Below are positions 16,365-25,118 of a stretch of 64,000 nt of DNA, in pieces. A program made the translations under genes and the position numbers. The stretch comes from Verrucosispora sioxanthis. Its GTDB lineage: Bacteria > Actinomycetota > Actinomycetes > Mycobacteriales > Micromonosporaceae. Position 1 is the stretch's first letter. Every line of letters starts with the position of its first letter. The DNA lies in NCBI RefSeq assembly GCF_010560025.1, contig NZ_SAIY01000012.1, positions 124,001-188,000 on the forward strand, read 5' to 3'. The notes beneath the pieces are model-generated. The model was not told where the DNA came from and searched no databases. It worked only from the letters and a program-made list of their open reading frames with translations.

Positions 16365-18395
16365 GTGATGGTGATGTGGACCGACGGCCCGCTCTGCCAC
16401 GGCGGCGACTACAACCCCGAGCAGTGGCCGGCGCAGGTCTGGTCCGAGGACGTCGTGCTGATGCGCCAGGCCGGGGTCAATCTCGTCACCGTGGGGGTGT
16501 TCGCCTGGTCCCGGCTCGAACCGGCACCCGGCCGGTACACCTTTGGCTGGCTCGACCAGGTGCTCGACCTACTGCACGCCGGTGGCGTACGGGTAGCCCT
16601 GGCCACCCCGACCGCCTCGCCACCACCGTGGTTCTCCCTGGCCCACCCGGGCGCGCTGCCCGTCACCGCCGAGGGGATCCGGCTGCACCACGGCAGCCGG
16701 GACACCTACTGCGCCGCCACCCCCGCCTACCGCGAGGCCGCGCTGTGCATCACCGCCGCCCTGGCCGACCGGTACGCCCACCACCCGGCGTTGGCCGGCT
16801 GGCACGTACACAACGAGTACGGCACCACCTGCCACTGCGAGCACACCGCCCGGGCCTTCCGGCGCTGGCTGGCCACCCGCCACGGTGACCTGGCCGCCCT
16901 CAACGACGCCTGGGTCACCAGCTTCTGGAGCCAGCACTACTCCGACTGGACGCAGATCAGCACCCCCCGGGCCACCCAGTACCTGTCCAATCCCGGCCAG
17001 CTGCTCGACTTCCGCCGCTTCTGGTCGGACACCCTGCTCGCCGCGTACACCGAGCAACGTGACCTGCTGCGGGCAGCGAACCCGGCGCTCACCATCACCA
17101 CCAACTACGTGCTCGGCGACTGGGTGCCGGTCGACCACGCCCGCTGGGCCACCGAGGTCGACCTGGTCGCGGTCGACCACTACCCGTCCGCCGTCGACGG
17201 CGGCGCCGAGGAGCAGACCGCGCTGGTCGCCGACCTGGCCCGTGGTTGGGCCCGACACGCCGCCGCCCGCCGGCACCCCGGCTCGCCGCCGTCCGGCGGT
17301 GCGGCGGCATGGCTGCTGATGGAGAGCGCGCCCAACCAGATCCACACCGCCGGACGGATGCACACCAAGGAACCGGGGCGGATGCTGCGGCACAGCCTCG
17401 CCCACGTGGCCCGCGGCTCCCACGGCGCGATGTTCTTCCAGTGGCGGGCACCGGTCGGCGGTGCCGAGCGCTTCCACTCCGCCCTGGTGCCGCACGCCGG
17501 CCCGGACAGTCGGGTGTTCCGGGAGACCGTCGCACTCGGCGTCGCGCTGCGGCAGCTCGGTGAGGTTCGTGGCCGCGTCGAGGCGGACGTGGCACTCGTG
17601 GTCGACGCGGCCAGCGGCTGGGCGCTGCGCCATCCGGGCCTGCCGTCGACCCTGCCGGACCACCACGACGAACTCGCCGCCGCGCACCGGGCCCTGTGGC
17701 GCAGCGGGTACGCGTGCGACACCGTCACCCCGGGCGACCCGCTCGACGATTACCGGCTGCTCGTCCTACCCGCCGTCTACCTGATCGACGACGCCACCGC
17801 CGACTGGCTGCACGGCTACGTCCACGCTGGCGGCCACCTGCTGGTCACCTACCTCAGCGGCGTCGCCGACGAACACGCCCGGGTGCGCCTCGGCGGCTAT
17901 CCGGGCGCGCTACGGGACCTGCTGGGCGTGTACACCGAGGAGTTCCACCCCCTCGCCGCCGACGACCACGTCCTGCTCGACGGCGGCGGCACCGGACGGA
18001 TCTGGGCCGAGACGCTGCGCCTGACCGGTGCCGACACGATCGTCTCCTACGCCGGGGGCGTACTCGACGCGATGCCCGCCGTCACCCGGCACCGGGCCGG
18101 CGCCGGCACCGCCTGGTACCTGTCCACCCGCCTCGACGACACCACCTACCGGCGGCTGCTCGGCACCGTCGCTCGGGCGGCCGGCGTCACCACCGTCTGC
18201 CCGGACGCACCCGAGGGAGTCGAGGCGGTACGCCGCCGCGACGGCGAGGCGAGCTGGCTGTTCCTGCTCAACCACACCGGTCACGAGCAGCGCGTGCCGG
18301 CACGCGGAATGGAACTGCTCACCGCGACACCGATCGACCGGGCGGTCACCCTGTCACCCGGCGGTGTCGCGGTGCTCCGCGAGCACAAGGGTTGA
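16365..18395 (+). CDS. GH42 beta-galactosidase
   Basis: Encodes 676 residues. The GH42 barrel starts with GGDYNPEQWP, and the acid/base Glu is in WHVHNEYGTTCHCEH near residue 151. The LLMESAPNQ segment holds the nucleophile Glu near 320. A second domain has the trimerisation (glutamine-amidotransferase-like) segments DDYRLLVLPAVYLID and LVTYLSGVADEH. Four start codons in a row (GTG, ATG, GTG, ATG at 16365-16376) leave the exact start open. No signal peptide is seen. In this locus it would remove beta-1,2-galactose from xyloglucan side chains after GH95 has taken off fucose; that substrate is inferred from context. Confidence 0.9.
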   Translation: MMVMWTDGPLCHGGDYNPEQWPAQVWSEDVVLMRQAGVNLVTVGVFAWSRLEPAPGRYTFGWLDQVLDLLHAGGVRVALATPTASPPPWFSLAHPGALPVTAEGIRLHHGSRDTYCAATPAYREAALCITAALADRYAHHPALAGWHVHNEYGTTCHCEHTARAFRRWLATRHGDLAALNDAWVTSFWSQHYSDWTQISTPRATQYLSNPGQLLDFRRFWSDTLLAAYTEQRDLLRAANPALTITTNYVLGDWVPVDHARWATEVDLVAVDHYPSAVDGGAEEQTALVADLARGWARHAAARRHPGSPPSGGAAAWLLMESAPNQIHTAGRMHTKEPGRMLRHSLAHVARGSHGAMFFQWRAPVGGAERFHSALVPHAGPDSRVFRETVALGVALRQLGEVRGRVEADVALVVDAASGWALRHPGLPSTLPDHHDELAAAHRALWRSGYACDTVTPGDPLDDYRLLVLPAVYLIDDATADWLHGYVHAGGHLLVTYLSGVADEHARVRLGGYPGALRDLLGVYTEEFHPLAADDHVLLDGGGTGRIWAETLRLTGADTIVSYAGGVLDAMPAVTRHRAGAGTAWYLSTRLDDTTYRRLLGTVARAAGVTTVCPDAPEGVEAVRRRDGEASWLFLLNHTGHEQRVPARGMELLTATPIDRAVTLSPGGVAVLREHKG

Positions 18396-18552
18396 TCCGT
18401 CGGCACCGGCTGGCTAACCTCGCACCTGCGCGTCGGGAACGCGCCGAGACTCGCCGGTAGGCTCGAAGCCACCCCCTCACACCACCCGTCGAGCGACGGA
18501 CACCGAAGCTCAGTTCCGCCCGTGCGAGTCCGGGCGAGGAGTGAGGTGCCCT

Positions 18553-19733
18553 GTGAAGGACCTGCCCGACAACCCCAGCCTCGACCACCTGCGTCAACAG
18601 GCCAAGAACCTGCTCGCCGGCCTGCGCGACATCGACCCGGCCGCGACGCTGACCACCGCTCAGGCGCGGCTCGCCGAGCAGTACGGCTTTCCCACCTGGG
18701 CAGCGTTGAAGACCGAGGTCATCCGGATGCGGGGCCGGGCCGAGGCCGCCGAGGCGTCCCTGGCCCACGCGATCGCCGCCAGCTACGGCCTCGGTGACGT
18801 CGTCGGCCAGATGCGCACCGTCGCCCGTGCCGACGACATGGGGCGTCGCTGGTCGCTGGTGACGGACCGGGGCCGCTGGGCGGTGCGGACGATGGACACC
18901 TGGTGGCCCATCGTCGACGCCGAGACCGACGTGGCGTTGCAGCAGGCCGCCGCAGCCGCCGGTGTCCTGCTGCCCGCTCCGGTGCGCAGCCGTGCGGGCC
19001 GGATCGTCGAGACCATCGGCGGACACCGCTGGCGGGTCTACCAGGGGCTGCGTTCCGGGCCACCGCTGCTCGCCCCGGCCCGCTCGTCGGTCACCCGCGC
19101 GGTCGGCGGTGTCCTCGCCACGATCCACGGGCTCCGCCTGCCGGTCGATCGGGTCAGCCCGTGGCCCGGCACCCGGTTGGCCACGGGAGCTGGCCCGAAC
19201 TCGCCGCCGTCGCCGCGGCTCGCCAGGCCAGCTGGGCCGCCGCGCTCGGCGCGGCGGTGGCCACCCTGACGGACCTCGACGGCATCGGCAGGGTCACCGG
19301 GACGCCGGAACCTGTGCTCTGCCACAACACCCTCGGTCCGGCGAGCACCCGGCTGGCCGCCGACGGCCACCTCGTCGTCGTCGGCTGGGAACATGCCGGC
19401 GGTCAACCGCCGAGCTGGGAGCTGGCCAACGCGCTGCTGGACTGGGCGGTGGTCCCCGGTGGGTCGGTCAATGTGGCCGGCGCACGCGCGTTGCTCGACG
19501 GGTACCGCGCGACGGCGGGCACCCTGCCGCCGCTGGACCTGACCGCGTTCCGTGGCGCGGTCACCAGCCTCGCCAACTACGTCTTCGGTCAGGTGGACGC
19601 CGCCCTGGAGGCAACCGACGACGAGGAGCGGCGGTACGCCGACCGCAGCGTCGCGCACCTACTGACGCACCTGCCCACCCGCGCGGTCCTGGAACAGCTG
19701 CTGGACGCGGCCACCGGGGCGGTACGCCGCTGA
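18553..19733 (+). pseudogene. Degenerate phosphotransferase (APH-like), frameshifted
   Basis: The first part (KDLPDNPSLDHLRQQAKNLLAGL, YGFPTWAALK) is the helical, ankyrin-like N terminus common in actinomycete proteins. The second part is an aminoglycoside-phosphotransferase-like fold. The frames join as RLATGSWPELAAVAAARQ if one base is restored near 19186. The kinase motifs are eroded: the catalytic loop reads LCHNTLGPAS instead of HxDxxxxN, and the metal-binding Asp is Gly in VVVGWEHAGG. Even when joined the product is unlikely to phosphorylate anything by the usual mechanism. The GTG at 18553 follows GAGG. A hairpin follows the stop. Confidence 0.65.
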
Positions 19734-19763
19734 CCGTGACCGGGCAGCTCAGCCCGGTCACGG
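19734..19763. terminator. Bidirectional terminator
   Basis: An 11-bp perfect GC stem with an 8-base loop starts right after the stop of the kinase-like gene and faces the convergent LysE-family gene. Confidence 0.8.
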
Positions 19764-19794
19764 CTGCGGTCGAGGGCGGTGCGCGACGGCGGGC

Positions 19795-20445
19795 TCAGCC
19801 GGTGGCGACGGCGGCGCGGGAACGGTCGGCGGCGATCCGCACCGCCATCGCCGCCAGCACCGTGCCCATCAGCATCCGCTGGACGCGCAGCCACAGTGGC
19901 CGCCGGCTGAGGAAACCGGCGATGCCACCGGCGGTGAGCACGATCAACGTGTTCATCGTCAGCGCCACGGCGATCTGGGTCAGACCGAGCAGCAGGCTCT
20001 GCCCGGCGACGTTGCCGCGTGCCGGGTCGATGAACTGCGGCAGCAGCGACACGTACAGGATGGCGATCTTCGGGTTGAGCAGGTTGGTGACCAGACCCAT
20101 GGTGAACAGCCGGCGGGCCGGATCCGGTGGCAGCGGCGCCGGGTTGAACGGCGACTGCCCGCCCGGGCGCAACGCCTGCCACGCCAGCCACAGCAGGTAC
20201 GCCGCGCCGGCCAGCTTGACCGCCGTGTACAGCGCCGGTACCAGCACGAACACGGTGGCGATGCCGGCGACCGCCGCACCCAGGTAGACCGCGAAGCCGG
20301 CGGCGACCCCGAGCAGCGAGATCAGCCCGGCTCGTCGGCCCTGGGTCACCGACCGCGACACCAGGTAGACCATGTTCGGCCCTGGCGTCAGCACCATCCC
20401 GAGAGCGACCAACGCGATGCCCACAATTGCGGCCGTACCGACCAT
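19795..20445 (-). CDS. LysE/RhtB family amino-acid exporter
   Basis: Encodes 216 residues with five to six membrane helices. The family signature GMVLTPGPNMVYLVSRSVTQGRRAG at the N terminus includes the conserved PGP turn. The middle segment GLVTNLLNPKIAILYVSLLPQF is also diagnostic. Members export amino acids or homoserine lactones using the proton gradient. The substrate cannot be told from sequence. The gene is divergent from the DUF1992 gene with a short gap. Confidence 0.92.
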   Translation of the reverse strand: MVGTAAIVGIALVALGMVLTPGPNMVYLVSRSVTQGRRAGLISLLGVAAGFAVYLGAAVAGIATVFVLVPALYTAVKLAGAAYLLWLAWQALRPGGQSPFNPAPLPPDPARRLFTMGLVTNLLNPKIAILYVSLLPQFIDPARGNVAGQSLLLGLTQIAVALTMNTLIVLTAGGIAGFLSRRPLWLRVQRMLMGTVLAAMAVRIAADRSRAAVATG

Positions 20446-20574
20446 GTCCGTGACCCCCGTCCCACCGTGAACCTGAGCCTAGGGCACCGGGGAATGCCGG
20501 CCGGGCCCGTGACGCTGCCCCATCGGGAGACGGTGGTCACGTTACGGTTGTCCGGGGAGGTGGCGAGGGTGGAG

Positions 20575-21030
20575 ATGCGGTGGGAGGCGTCGGTCGAGGC
20601 GCAGATCCGGGCGGCGCAGGAGCGCGGCGAGTTCGACAATCTGCCCGGTGCGGGCAAGCCGATCGCCGGTCGGGGTCTGCCCTACGACGAGTCCTGGTGG
20701 ATCAAGAGTTTCCTGGAGCGCGAACAGGTTCCGACCAACCTGTTGCTGCCCACCCCGCTGCTGCTGCGTCGGCGCATCGAGCAACTACCCGACGAGGTCC
20801 GGGATCTGCCCACCGAGCAGGCGGTGCGGGCGGTCGTGGCCGATCTCAACGCCGAGGTGCTGGCCTGGCTGCGTAACCCGTCCGGCCCACGGGTCGTGGT
20901 GCGTCCGGTGGACGCCGACGCGGTGGTGCGCCGGTGGCAGGACGAGCGGCGCAAGGCCGCACCGTCGACACCCGCCGCCCAGTCGCCGGCGCCACGTCGG
21001 CGTTCCTGGTTCCGTCGCCGGGCCACGTGA
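20575..21030 (+). CDS. DUF1992 (DnaJC28-like) protein
   Basis: Encodes 151 residues beginning MRWEASVEAQIRAAQERGEFDNLPGAGKPI, the hallmark of the DUF1992 family related to human DNAJC28. The NLPGAGKP turn and YDESWWIKSFLEREQV follow, and the tail is Arg-rich. No J domain is present. The molecular role is unknown. The ATG at 20575 was chosen because it gives the family start and has GAGG-rich sequence just upstream; the frame is open back to 20467. Confidence 0.88.
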   Translation: MRWEASVEAQIRAAQERGEFDNLPGAGKPIAGRGLPYDESWWIKSFLEREQVPTNLLLPTPLLLRRRIEQLPDEVRDLPTEQAVRAVVADLNAEVLAWLRNPSGPRVVVRPVDADAVVRRWQDERRKAAPSTPAAQSPAPRRRSWFRRRAT

Positions 21031-21121
21031 TGGCAACGCTGCGCGTCCTGCTCGGCAAGTCCGCTGTGCAGGTCGACCACCGGCGAGCCGACCGATTCGC
21101 CGAGACCGGACGGGACCGCCC

Positions 21122-21379
21122 ATGAACACCGCCCCCGGGGAGCAGTTGCCGATCACCGTCTATAGCCGGCCTGGCTGCCCCTACTGCTACCTGCTGCGCC
21201 GCGGCCTCAAGCGGCGCAAGCTGGCCTTCACCGAGGTCGACATCTGGGCAGATCCGGCCGCGGCGGCAGCGGTGCGGGCGGTGGCCGACGGCAACGAAAC
21301 CGTTCCCACCGTGCACGTCGCCGGGCAGTGGTTGGTCAACCCGCGTGCGGCGCTCGTCGCCACCCTCGCCCGACCCTGA
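21122..21379 (+). CDS. Glutaredoxin-like mycoredoxin
   Basis: Encodes 85 residues with the active-site motif RPGCPYCYLLRRGL and the cis-Pro segment ETVPTVHVAGQWLVNP. The pattern VTVYSRPGCPYC...DGNETVPTV...NP matches the mycoredoxin-1 group, which reduces mycothiol mixed disulfides in actinobacteria. The ATG at 21122 gives the family length. It lies about 90 bases after the DUF1992 stop on the same strand. Confidence 0.88.
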   Translation: MNTAPGEQLPITVYSRPGCPYCYLLRRGLKRRKLAFTEVDIWADPAAAAAVRAVADGNETVPTVHVAGQWLVNPRAALVATLARP

Positions 21380-21506
21380 CACCGGGCACCGGTCGGCTCG
21401 GCCCGCGCTTCTCGCCGCGCCACGCATCGCCAGCTCGCTGGACCGGTTTCAGCTCCGGCTCGATCTTCGCCCGGTAGATCGCACGGGTTTCGTGTCGGCG
21501 CCCCTC

Positions 21507-21534
21507 ATCGAATTATCGAATTATCGAATTATCG
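21507..21534. repeat. Tandem 8-bp AT-rich repeat
   Basis: Three copies of ATCGAATT plus ATCG lie in an unusually AT-rich stretch of roughly 150 bases between two convergent genes; a further AATTATCG is at 21551-21558. Such low GC is out of place in this genome and contains no gene. It may be a remnant of imported DNA, a protein-binding array or a transcription end region. Confidence 0.7.
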
Positions 21535-21629
21535 TTTACAAAAATACTCTAATTATCGTCCAGCAATCGGACATAACGTGCGCACATCATAATGACTGTT
21601 AAGATGCGTAAGGATTCAAGCTGGTGTCG

Positions 21630-22508
21630 TCAGGTGGCTGTGGCGGCGCGGAAGAGCTGGACGACCCCGGTGATGTTGTCCTGGCCGTGGCCTTTGCTGA
21701 TCGCCCGCTGGAAGGTGTCGGCGGTGGCATTGGTCAGGACGACGGTGGCCTGACGTGAGGCCGCGTCCGCGACGGCGTACCGCAGGTCCTTGGCGACCAG
21801 ATCGATCGGAAAGGCCGCCGGGAATGCGCGGCCCAGCATGGCGGTGGCGGCGGTGGCGGCTGCCGGGCTCGCCACCGGGGTGGCGGCGAGCACCTCGACG
21901 GCGCGGGCCGCCTCCAGGTTCGTGTCGTGCAGTGCGCTGAGAAGCTCGGCAACGGCGGCGACCTGCACGGCGAACAGCGAGTTGACGAGCAGCTTCATCC
22001 GGGCGCCGGTCCCGGCGGGTCCCATGTGGTGCACGGCGCCGCCGATCTGCCGCAGCACCGGCTCGATCCGGCGGCCAACCGCCGGATCCCCGCCGACGAG
22101 AAAGATCAGTGCGCCGGAATCGGCCTGGGGACGTGAGCCCAACACCGGTGCGTCGAGAAACTCCACACCGCACTGGACGCACCGCTCGGCGAGTTGGTCG
22201 GAGAAGGCCGGGGTCACGGTGGAACAGTCGACGGCGATGGTGCCGGGTGCCATGGCTGCCAGCGCGCCGGTGCCCGGGGTCAGCCAGACCGCACGGCCGG
22301 CGTCGTCGTCGCGCACCATGCTGAGCACGAGGTCGCTCTGCACCGCAGCGGCTGCCGGGGTCGCCGCTGCGGTGGCGCCGGCCTCGGCCAGCGGCTGTGC
22401 CGCCTCGGCCGTGCGGTTCCACACCCTGACCTGGTGTTCGCCCGTGGCCAGCAACCTGCGGGCCATCCGCGAGCCCATCGCGCCGAGTCCCAGTACGGCG
22501 ATTCTCAT
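21630..22508 (-). CDS. NAD(P)-dependent beta-hydroxyacid dehydrogenase family
   Basis: Encodes 292 residues. The Rossmann motif MRIAVLGLGAMGSRMARRLL is at the N terminus. The substrate-binding segment FLDAPVLGSRPQADSGALIFLVGGD and the catalytic-Lys region GTGARMKLLVNSL follow. The C-terminal helical domain contains KDLRYAVADA. Members oxidise beta-hydroxyacids (HIBADH type) or act as imine or glyoxylate reductases. The usual DGPVSGG is DAPVLGS here, as in glyoxylate/succinic-semialdehyde reductases. The ATG at 22508 has AAGGAG upstream; the open frame to 22733 is a shadow. It is divergent from the AraC regulator, which may control it. Confidence 0.88.
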   Translation of the reverse strand: MRIAVLGLGAMGSRMARRLLATGEHQVRVWNRTAEAAQPLAEAGATAAATPAAAAVQSDLVLSMVRDDDAGRAVWLTPGTGALAAMAPGTIAVDCSTVTPAFSDQLAERCVQCGVEFLDAPVLGSRPQADSGALIFLVGGDPAVGRRIEPVLRQIGGAVHHMGPAGTGARMKLLVNSLFAVQVAAVAELLSALHDTNLEAARAVEVLAATPVASPAAATAATAMLGRAFPAAFPIDLVAKDLRYAVADAASRQATVVLTNATADTFQRAISKGHGQDNITGVVQLFRAATAT

Positions 22509-22663
22509 GCTGCTCCTTCGGTGGTAGCAGTGCTTCCGATGATCTTCATGCCAATCACTCTGCTGCTCACCGGTGAGGTTATGAATGCCCGCGCCGCTCA
22601 GTTGTTTGTCCGCCACGCTCACCGCGCCTGTCGGTGTGCGCCTCACCGTCCTACCTTGTGGGG

Positions 22664-23599
22664 ATGGACGTTCTCGGTGACGTGCTGGCGATGGCCCGGG
22701 TCGACGCGAGCCTGATGGCCACCTTCGACGCACGAGCTCCCTGGGCCATCGAGCTGCCGGCCCGCCGGGGTGCCTCGTTCCACGCCGTGGTTGCGGGGAC
22801 CTGTTGGCTCACCACTGACAGCGCACCGCCCCGTCACCTGGCCCCGGGTGACCTCGTGCTGCTGCCCGCCGGGGCGCGGCACCAGTTGGCCACCGATCCG
22901 GCCCTGCCGACACGCCGGTTCGACGAGGACCTCAAACGCAGCCTTATCAGCCCTGACGGCGAGTTGGTGCTCGATGGGCCCGGCGCGCGAACCCGGATCC
23001 TCTGCGCGGGTTACAGCTACCAGACCGACATCGCCCATCCGGTGCTGAGCCTGCTGCCACCGGTGCTGCACGTGGCCACCGCGCAACCCGAGAGCGGACC
23101 ATGGCTGCGCTCCGTCCTGGACCTGTTGGCCCACGAGACCCGCAGCGGTGCCGCCACCGGCTCCGCCACCGCCGCCGTACGCCTGCTCGACCTGCTGCTG
23201 ATCCACGTCGTCCGGACCTGGCTCGACACCGACGATGGCACCACGAGCGCCTCCTGGCTGCGCGGACTTCGCGATCCGCTCACGGCACACGTACTGGCCG
23301 TCCTGCACGAACGACCCGGCCACGATTGGACACTCGACACCCTCGCCGCAACCGTCAACGTCTCCCGAGCCACTCTCGCCCGACGGTTCACCCGCCAGGT
23401 CGGTGAACCCCCACTGACCTACCTGACCCGGTGGCGCCTCAACCTCGCAGCCCGCAAGCTACGTGACACCGCCCTCCCGGTCGCGGCCATCGCCCACCAG
23501 GTCGGCTACACCTCCGAATTCGCCTTCAGCCGCGCCTTCACCCGCGCCCACGGTCGCCCACCCGGCCGCTACCGCCGGCTCACCGCCACGAAAGGCTGA
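22664..23599 (+). CDS. AraC family transcriptional regulator
   Basis: Encodes 311 residues. The N-terminal cupin has PWAIELPARRGASFHAV and HLAPGDLVLLPAGARHQL, the AraC_binding_6 type. The C-terminal double helix-turn-helix has LDTLAATVNVSRATLARRFTRQVGEPPLTYLTRWRL and VGYTSEFAFSRAFTRAHGRPPG. ATG at 22664 is preferred to the GTG-rich frame upstream. It is transcribed away from the dehydrogenase gene, and a regulator with its divergent target is the common arrangement. Confidence 0.9.
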   Translation: MDVLGDVLAMARVDASLMATFDARAPWAIELPARRGASFHAVVAGTCWLTTDSAPPRHLAPGDLVLLPAGARHQLATDPALPTRRFDEDLKRSLISPDGELVLDGPGARTRILCAGYSYQTDIAHPVLSLLPPVLHVATAQPESGPWLRSVLDLLAHETRSGAATGSATAAVRLLDLLLIHVVRTWLDTDDGTTSASWLRGLRDPLTAHVLAVLHERPGHDWTLDTLAATVNVSRATLARRFTRQVGEPPLTYLTRWRLNLAARKLRDTALPVAAIAHQVGYTSEFAFSRAFTRAHGRPPGRYRRLTATKG

Positions 23600-23761
23600 G
23601 CAACCACGGACAACACGCCAGCGAACAGCTACCAGCGGTCCGAGCAGCCGTTCGAGCGGAGCCGATGGAAATCCGTTTGAGCCCTTCCCGCCGCTGCCAT
23701 AGGTTGCCGACGACCCCTGGCAGCGAGGCAGAGGACAACCGCGTGACCCCGCCTGCTCTCT

Positions 23762-23879
23762 AGACCTGACATTCACCGCTCACTGGTGGCCGACGCTTCC
23801 GTCGGCTCTGCCGGGCTGCGTCTGTGCGCCCGGTCGTACCGCGTTTGAGGCCGCGCTCATTCGGCCTCGTGTCAGGTCT
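23762..23879. other. Structured gene-free stretch before DUF1062 gene
   Basis: The 292-base gap 23600-23891 has no convincing reading frame. It contains a 9-bp inverted pair AGACCTGAC (23762-23770) and GTCAGGTCT (23871-23879) about 100 bases apart. Two small hairpins sit inside it (GCCGAC/GTCGGC and GAGGCCG/CGGCCTC). It may be a folded 5' leader or the ends of a small element. Confidence 0.35.
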
Positions 23880-23891
23880 TTCGGAGCAATC

Positions 23892-24452
23892 GTGTCTTCA
23901 CAACCTCATATCGTGCTGCCCTGGGTCGTCCGTCGGACCAGGCTGCCGCTGCTGTCGCTGCGATGTGTCGACTGCCGGTCGGAGTCGGCCACCACCGGCG
24001 CGGGCAGGTTCCGCGTCAACGCCAACCACAAGTTGCTGGACGTGTGGCTGCTGGTCCGCTGCGTGTCCTGCGACCGGACCAGCAAACTCACCGTGCACGA
24101 ACGCACCCCGGTCAGATCCTTCGATCCGGCCGAGTTGCGCGGATACCGCCTCAACGATCCGGCGCTGGTGGCGTCGCGGCTGCTCGATCCGCAGCTCGCC
24201 CGCCGCAACCGCTTCGCTCTCGACTGGACGGGGGCCTGGCGGCTGGTCACCCCGTCGGAGTGGCCCGACCAGACGTGGCCGGTCCAGGTGGCGGTCGTCT
24301 TCGACGATCCGGTACCGGTGCGTCCGGAACGGCTCATCGCGTACGGGCTCGGCCTCAGCAGGGGCGAGGTACTGCGTCGGATCAAGTGCGACATTCCGTT
24401 GCGTCGTCCGCGGAGTACCGGGTTCACCTTCACCGTGACGGCCGGGGACTGA
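23892..24452 (+). CDS. DUF1062 domain protein
   Basis: Encodes 186 residues matching DUF1062 along its length. There are two Cys pairs (RCVDCRSE and RCVSCDRTSKL), probably a zinc ribbon, then RSFDPAELRGYRLNDPAL and ARRNRFALDW, followed by a C-terminal domain with LSRGEVLRRIK. The family has no known function. The GTG start follows GGAG. A hairpin directly follows the stop. Confidence 0.88.
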   Translation: MSSQPHIVLPWVVRRTRLPLLSLRCVDCRSESATTGAGRFRVNANHKLLDVWLLVRCVSCDRTSKLTVHERTPVRSFDPAELRGYRLNDPALVASRLLDPQLARRNRFALDWTGAWRLVTPSEWPDQTWPVQVAVVFDDPVPVRPERLIAYGLGLSRGEVLRRIKCDIPLRRPRSTGFTFTVTAGD

Positions 24453-24457
24453 CGCGG

Positions 24458-24493
24458 GTGGCCGGGCGGGGTCCACTCGACCCGCCCGGCCAC
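24458..24493. terminator. Bidirectional terminator
   Basis: GTGGCCGGGCGGG pairs with CCCGCCCGGCCAC across a 10-base loop, between convergent DUF1062 and HNH genes. The same stem sequence is used by the hsp20 terminator at 28677-28717. Confidence 0.85.
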
Positions 24494-24544
24494 GGAATAC
24501 ACGCGCGGCCGTCACCGCCCCAGCGGGCGGCGCAGACGGCCGGG

Positions 24545-25111
24545 TCAGCGGGAAGGTCGCCCGTACGCCGCGCGGGCCCGCGCCACCTCGGCCGCTTGGC
24601 GCTCGCGCCAGCGTTGCTGCGCCAGGCGGTTGCAGGTCCGGCAGACCCGCCGGAGGCGCCCCGTCGCCGGATCGGTCTCCCGCTCGTGCCCGTTGCGGCA
24701 GCGTGGACGTTGGGTCCGTGCCCGGCAGTTGTCCGCATGGCTGAGCTGGCGCAGATGGGTCGGCTCGATGCAGTCCGGCGCGCCGCAGTCGTGGTGGACT
24801 TCCAGGGTGGGGTCGTAGCCGCCGACGAACACCACGTACGCCGCGATGTGTGCCCAGGCCCGTCCGGCGAGCTTCTGGTACCCGCCGCGCCGGCTGCCGT
24901 ATCCGCGCACGATCAGGCATCCGTTGTCGGCCCGTGTCGAGCGGGCGAGCAGATACGCCCGCAGGGTGTCCTCGGTGAAGTGTCGGGACAGACCGGTGAC
25001 CTGAGACAGCACCGGGCCAGCGTAGGGGTCGGGTGCGACGCGATGTACCGTCCTGCCGATCATGATGTGTCGGCGCGCCTGATCGTCTACCCACACCAGG
25101 ACTGAGAGCAT
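24545..25111 (-). CDS. HNH endonuclease
   Basis: Encodes 188 residues. The centre holds YDPTLEVHHDCGAPDCIEPTHLRQLSHADNC, an HNH motif with the first His pair, a zinc-binding Cys pair and the final Asn. A second Cys set (RCRNGHERE and CRTCNRLAQQRW) follows. Such stand-alone HNH proteins are common in actinomycetes and phages. The start is uncertain: the 25111 ATG leaves only seven bases to the divergent integrase start, and an internal ATG at 25063 is possible. Confidence 0.8.
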   Translation of the reverse strand: MLSVLVWVDDQARRHIMIGRTVHRVAPDPYAGPVLSQVTGLSRHFTEDTLRAYLLARSTRADNGCLIVRGYGSRRGGYQKLAGRAWAHIAAYVVFVGGYDPTLEVHHDCGAPDCIEPTHLRQLSHADNCRARTQRPRCRNGHERETDPATGRLRRVCRTCNRLAQQRWRERQAAEVARARAAYGRPSR

Positions 25112-25118
25112 TTTTCAC

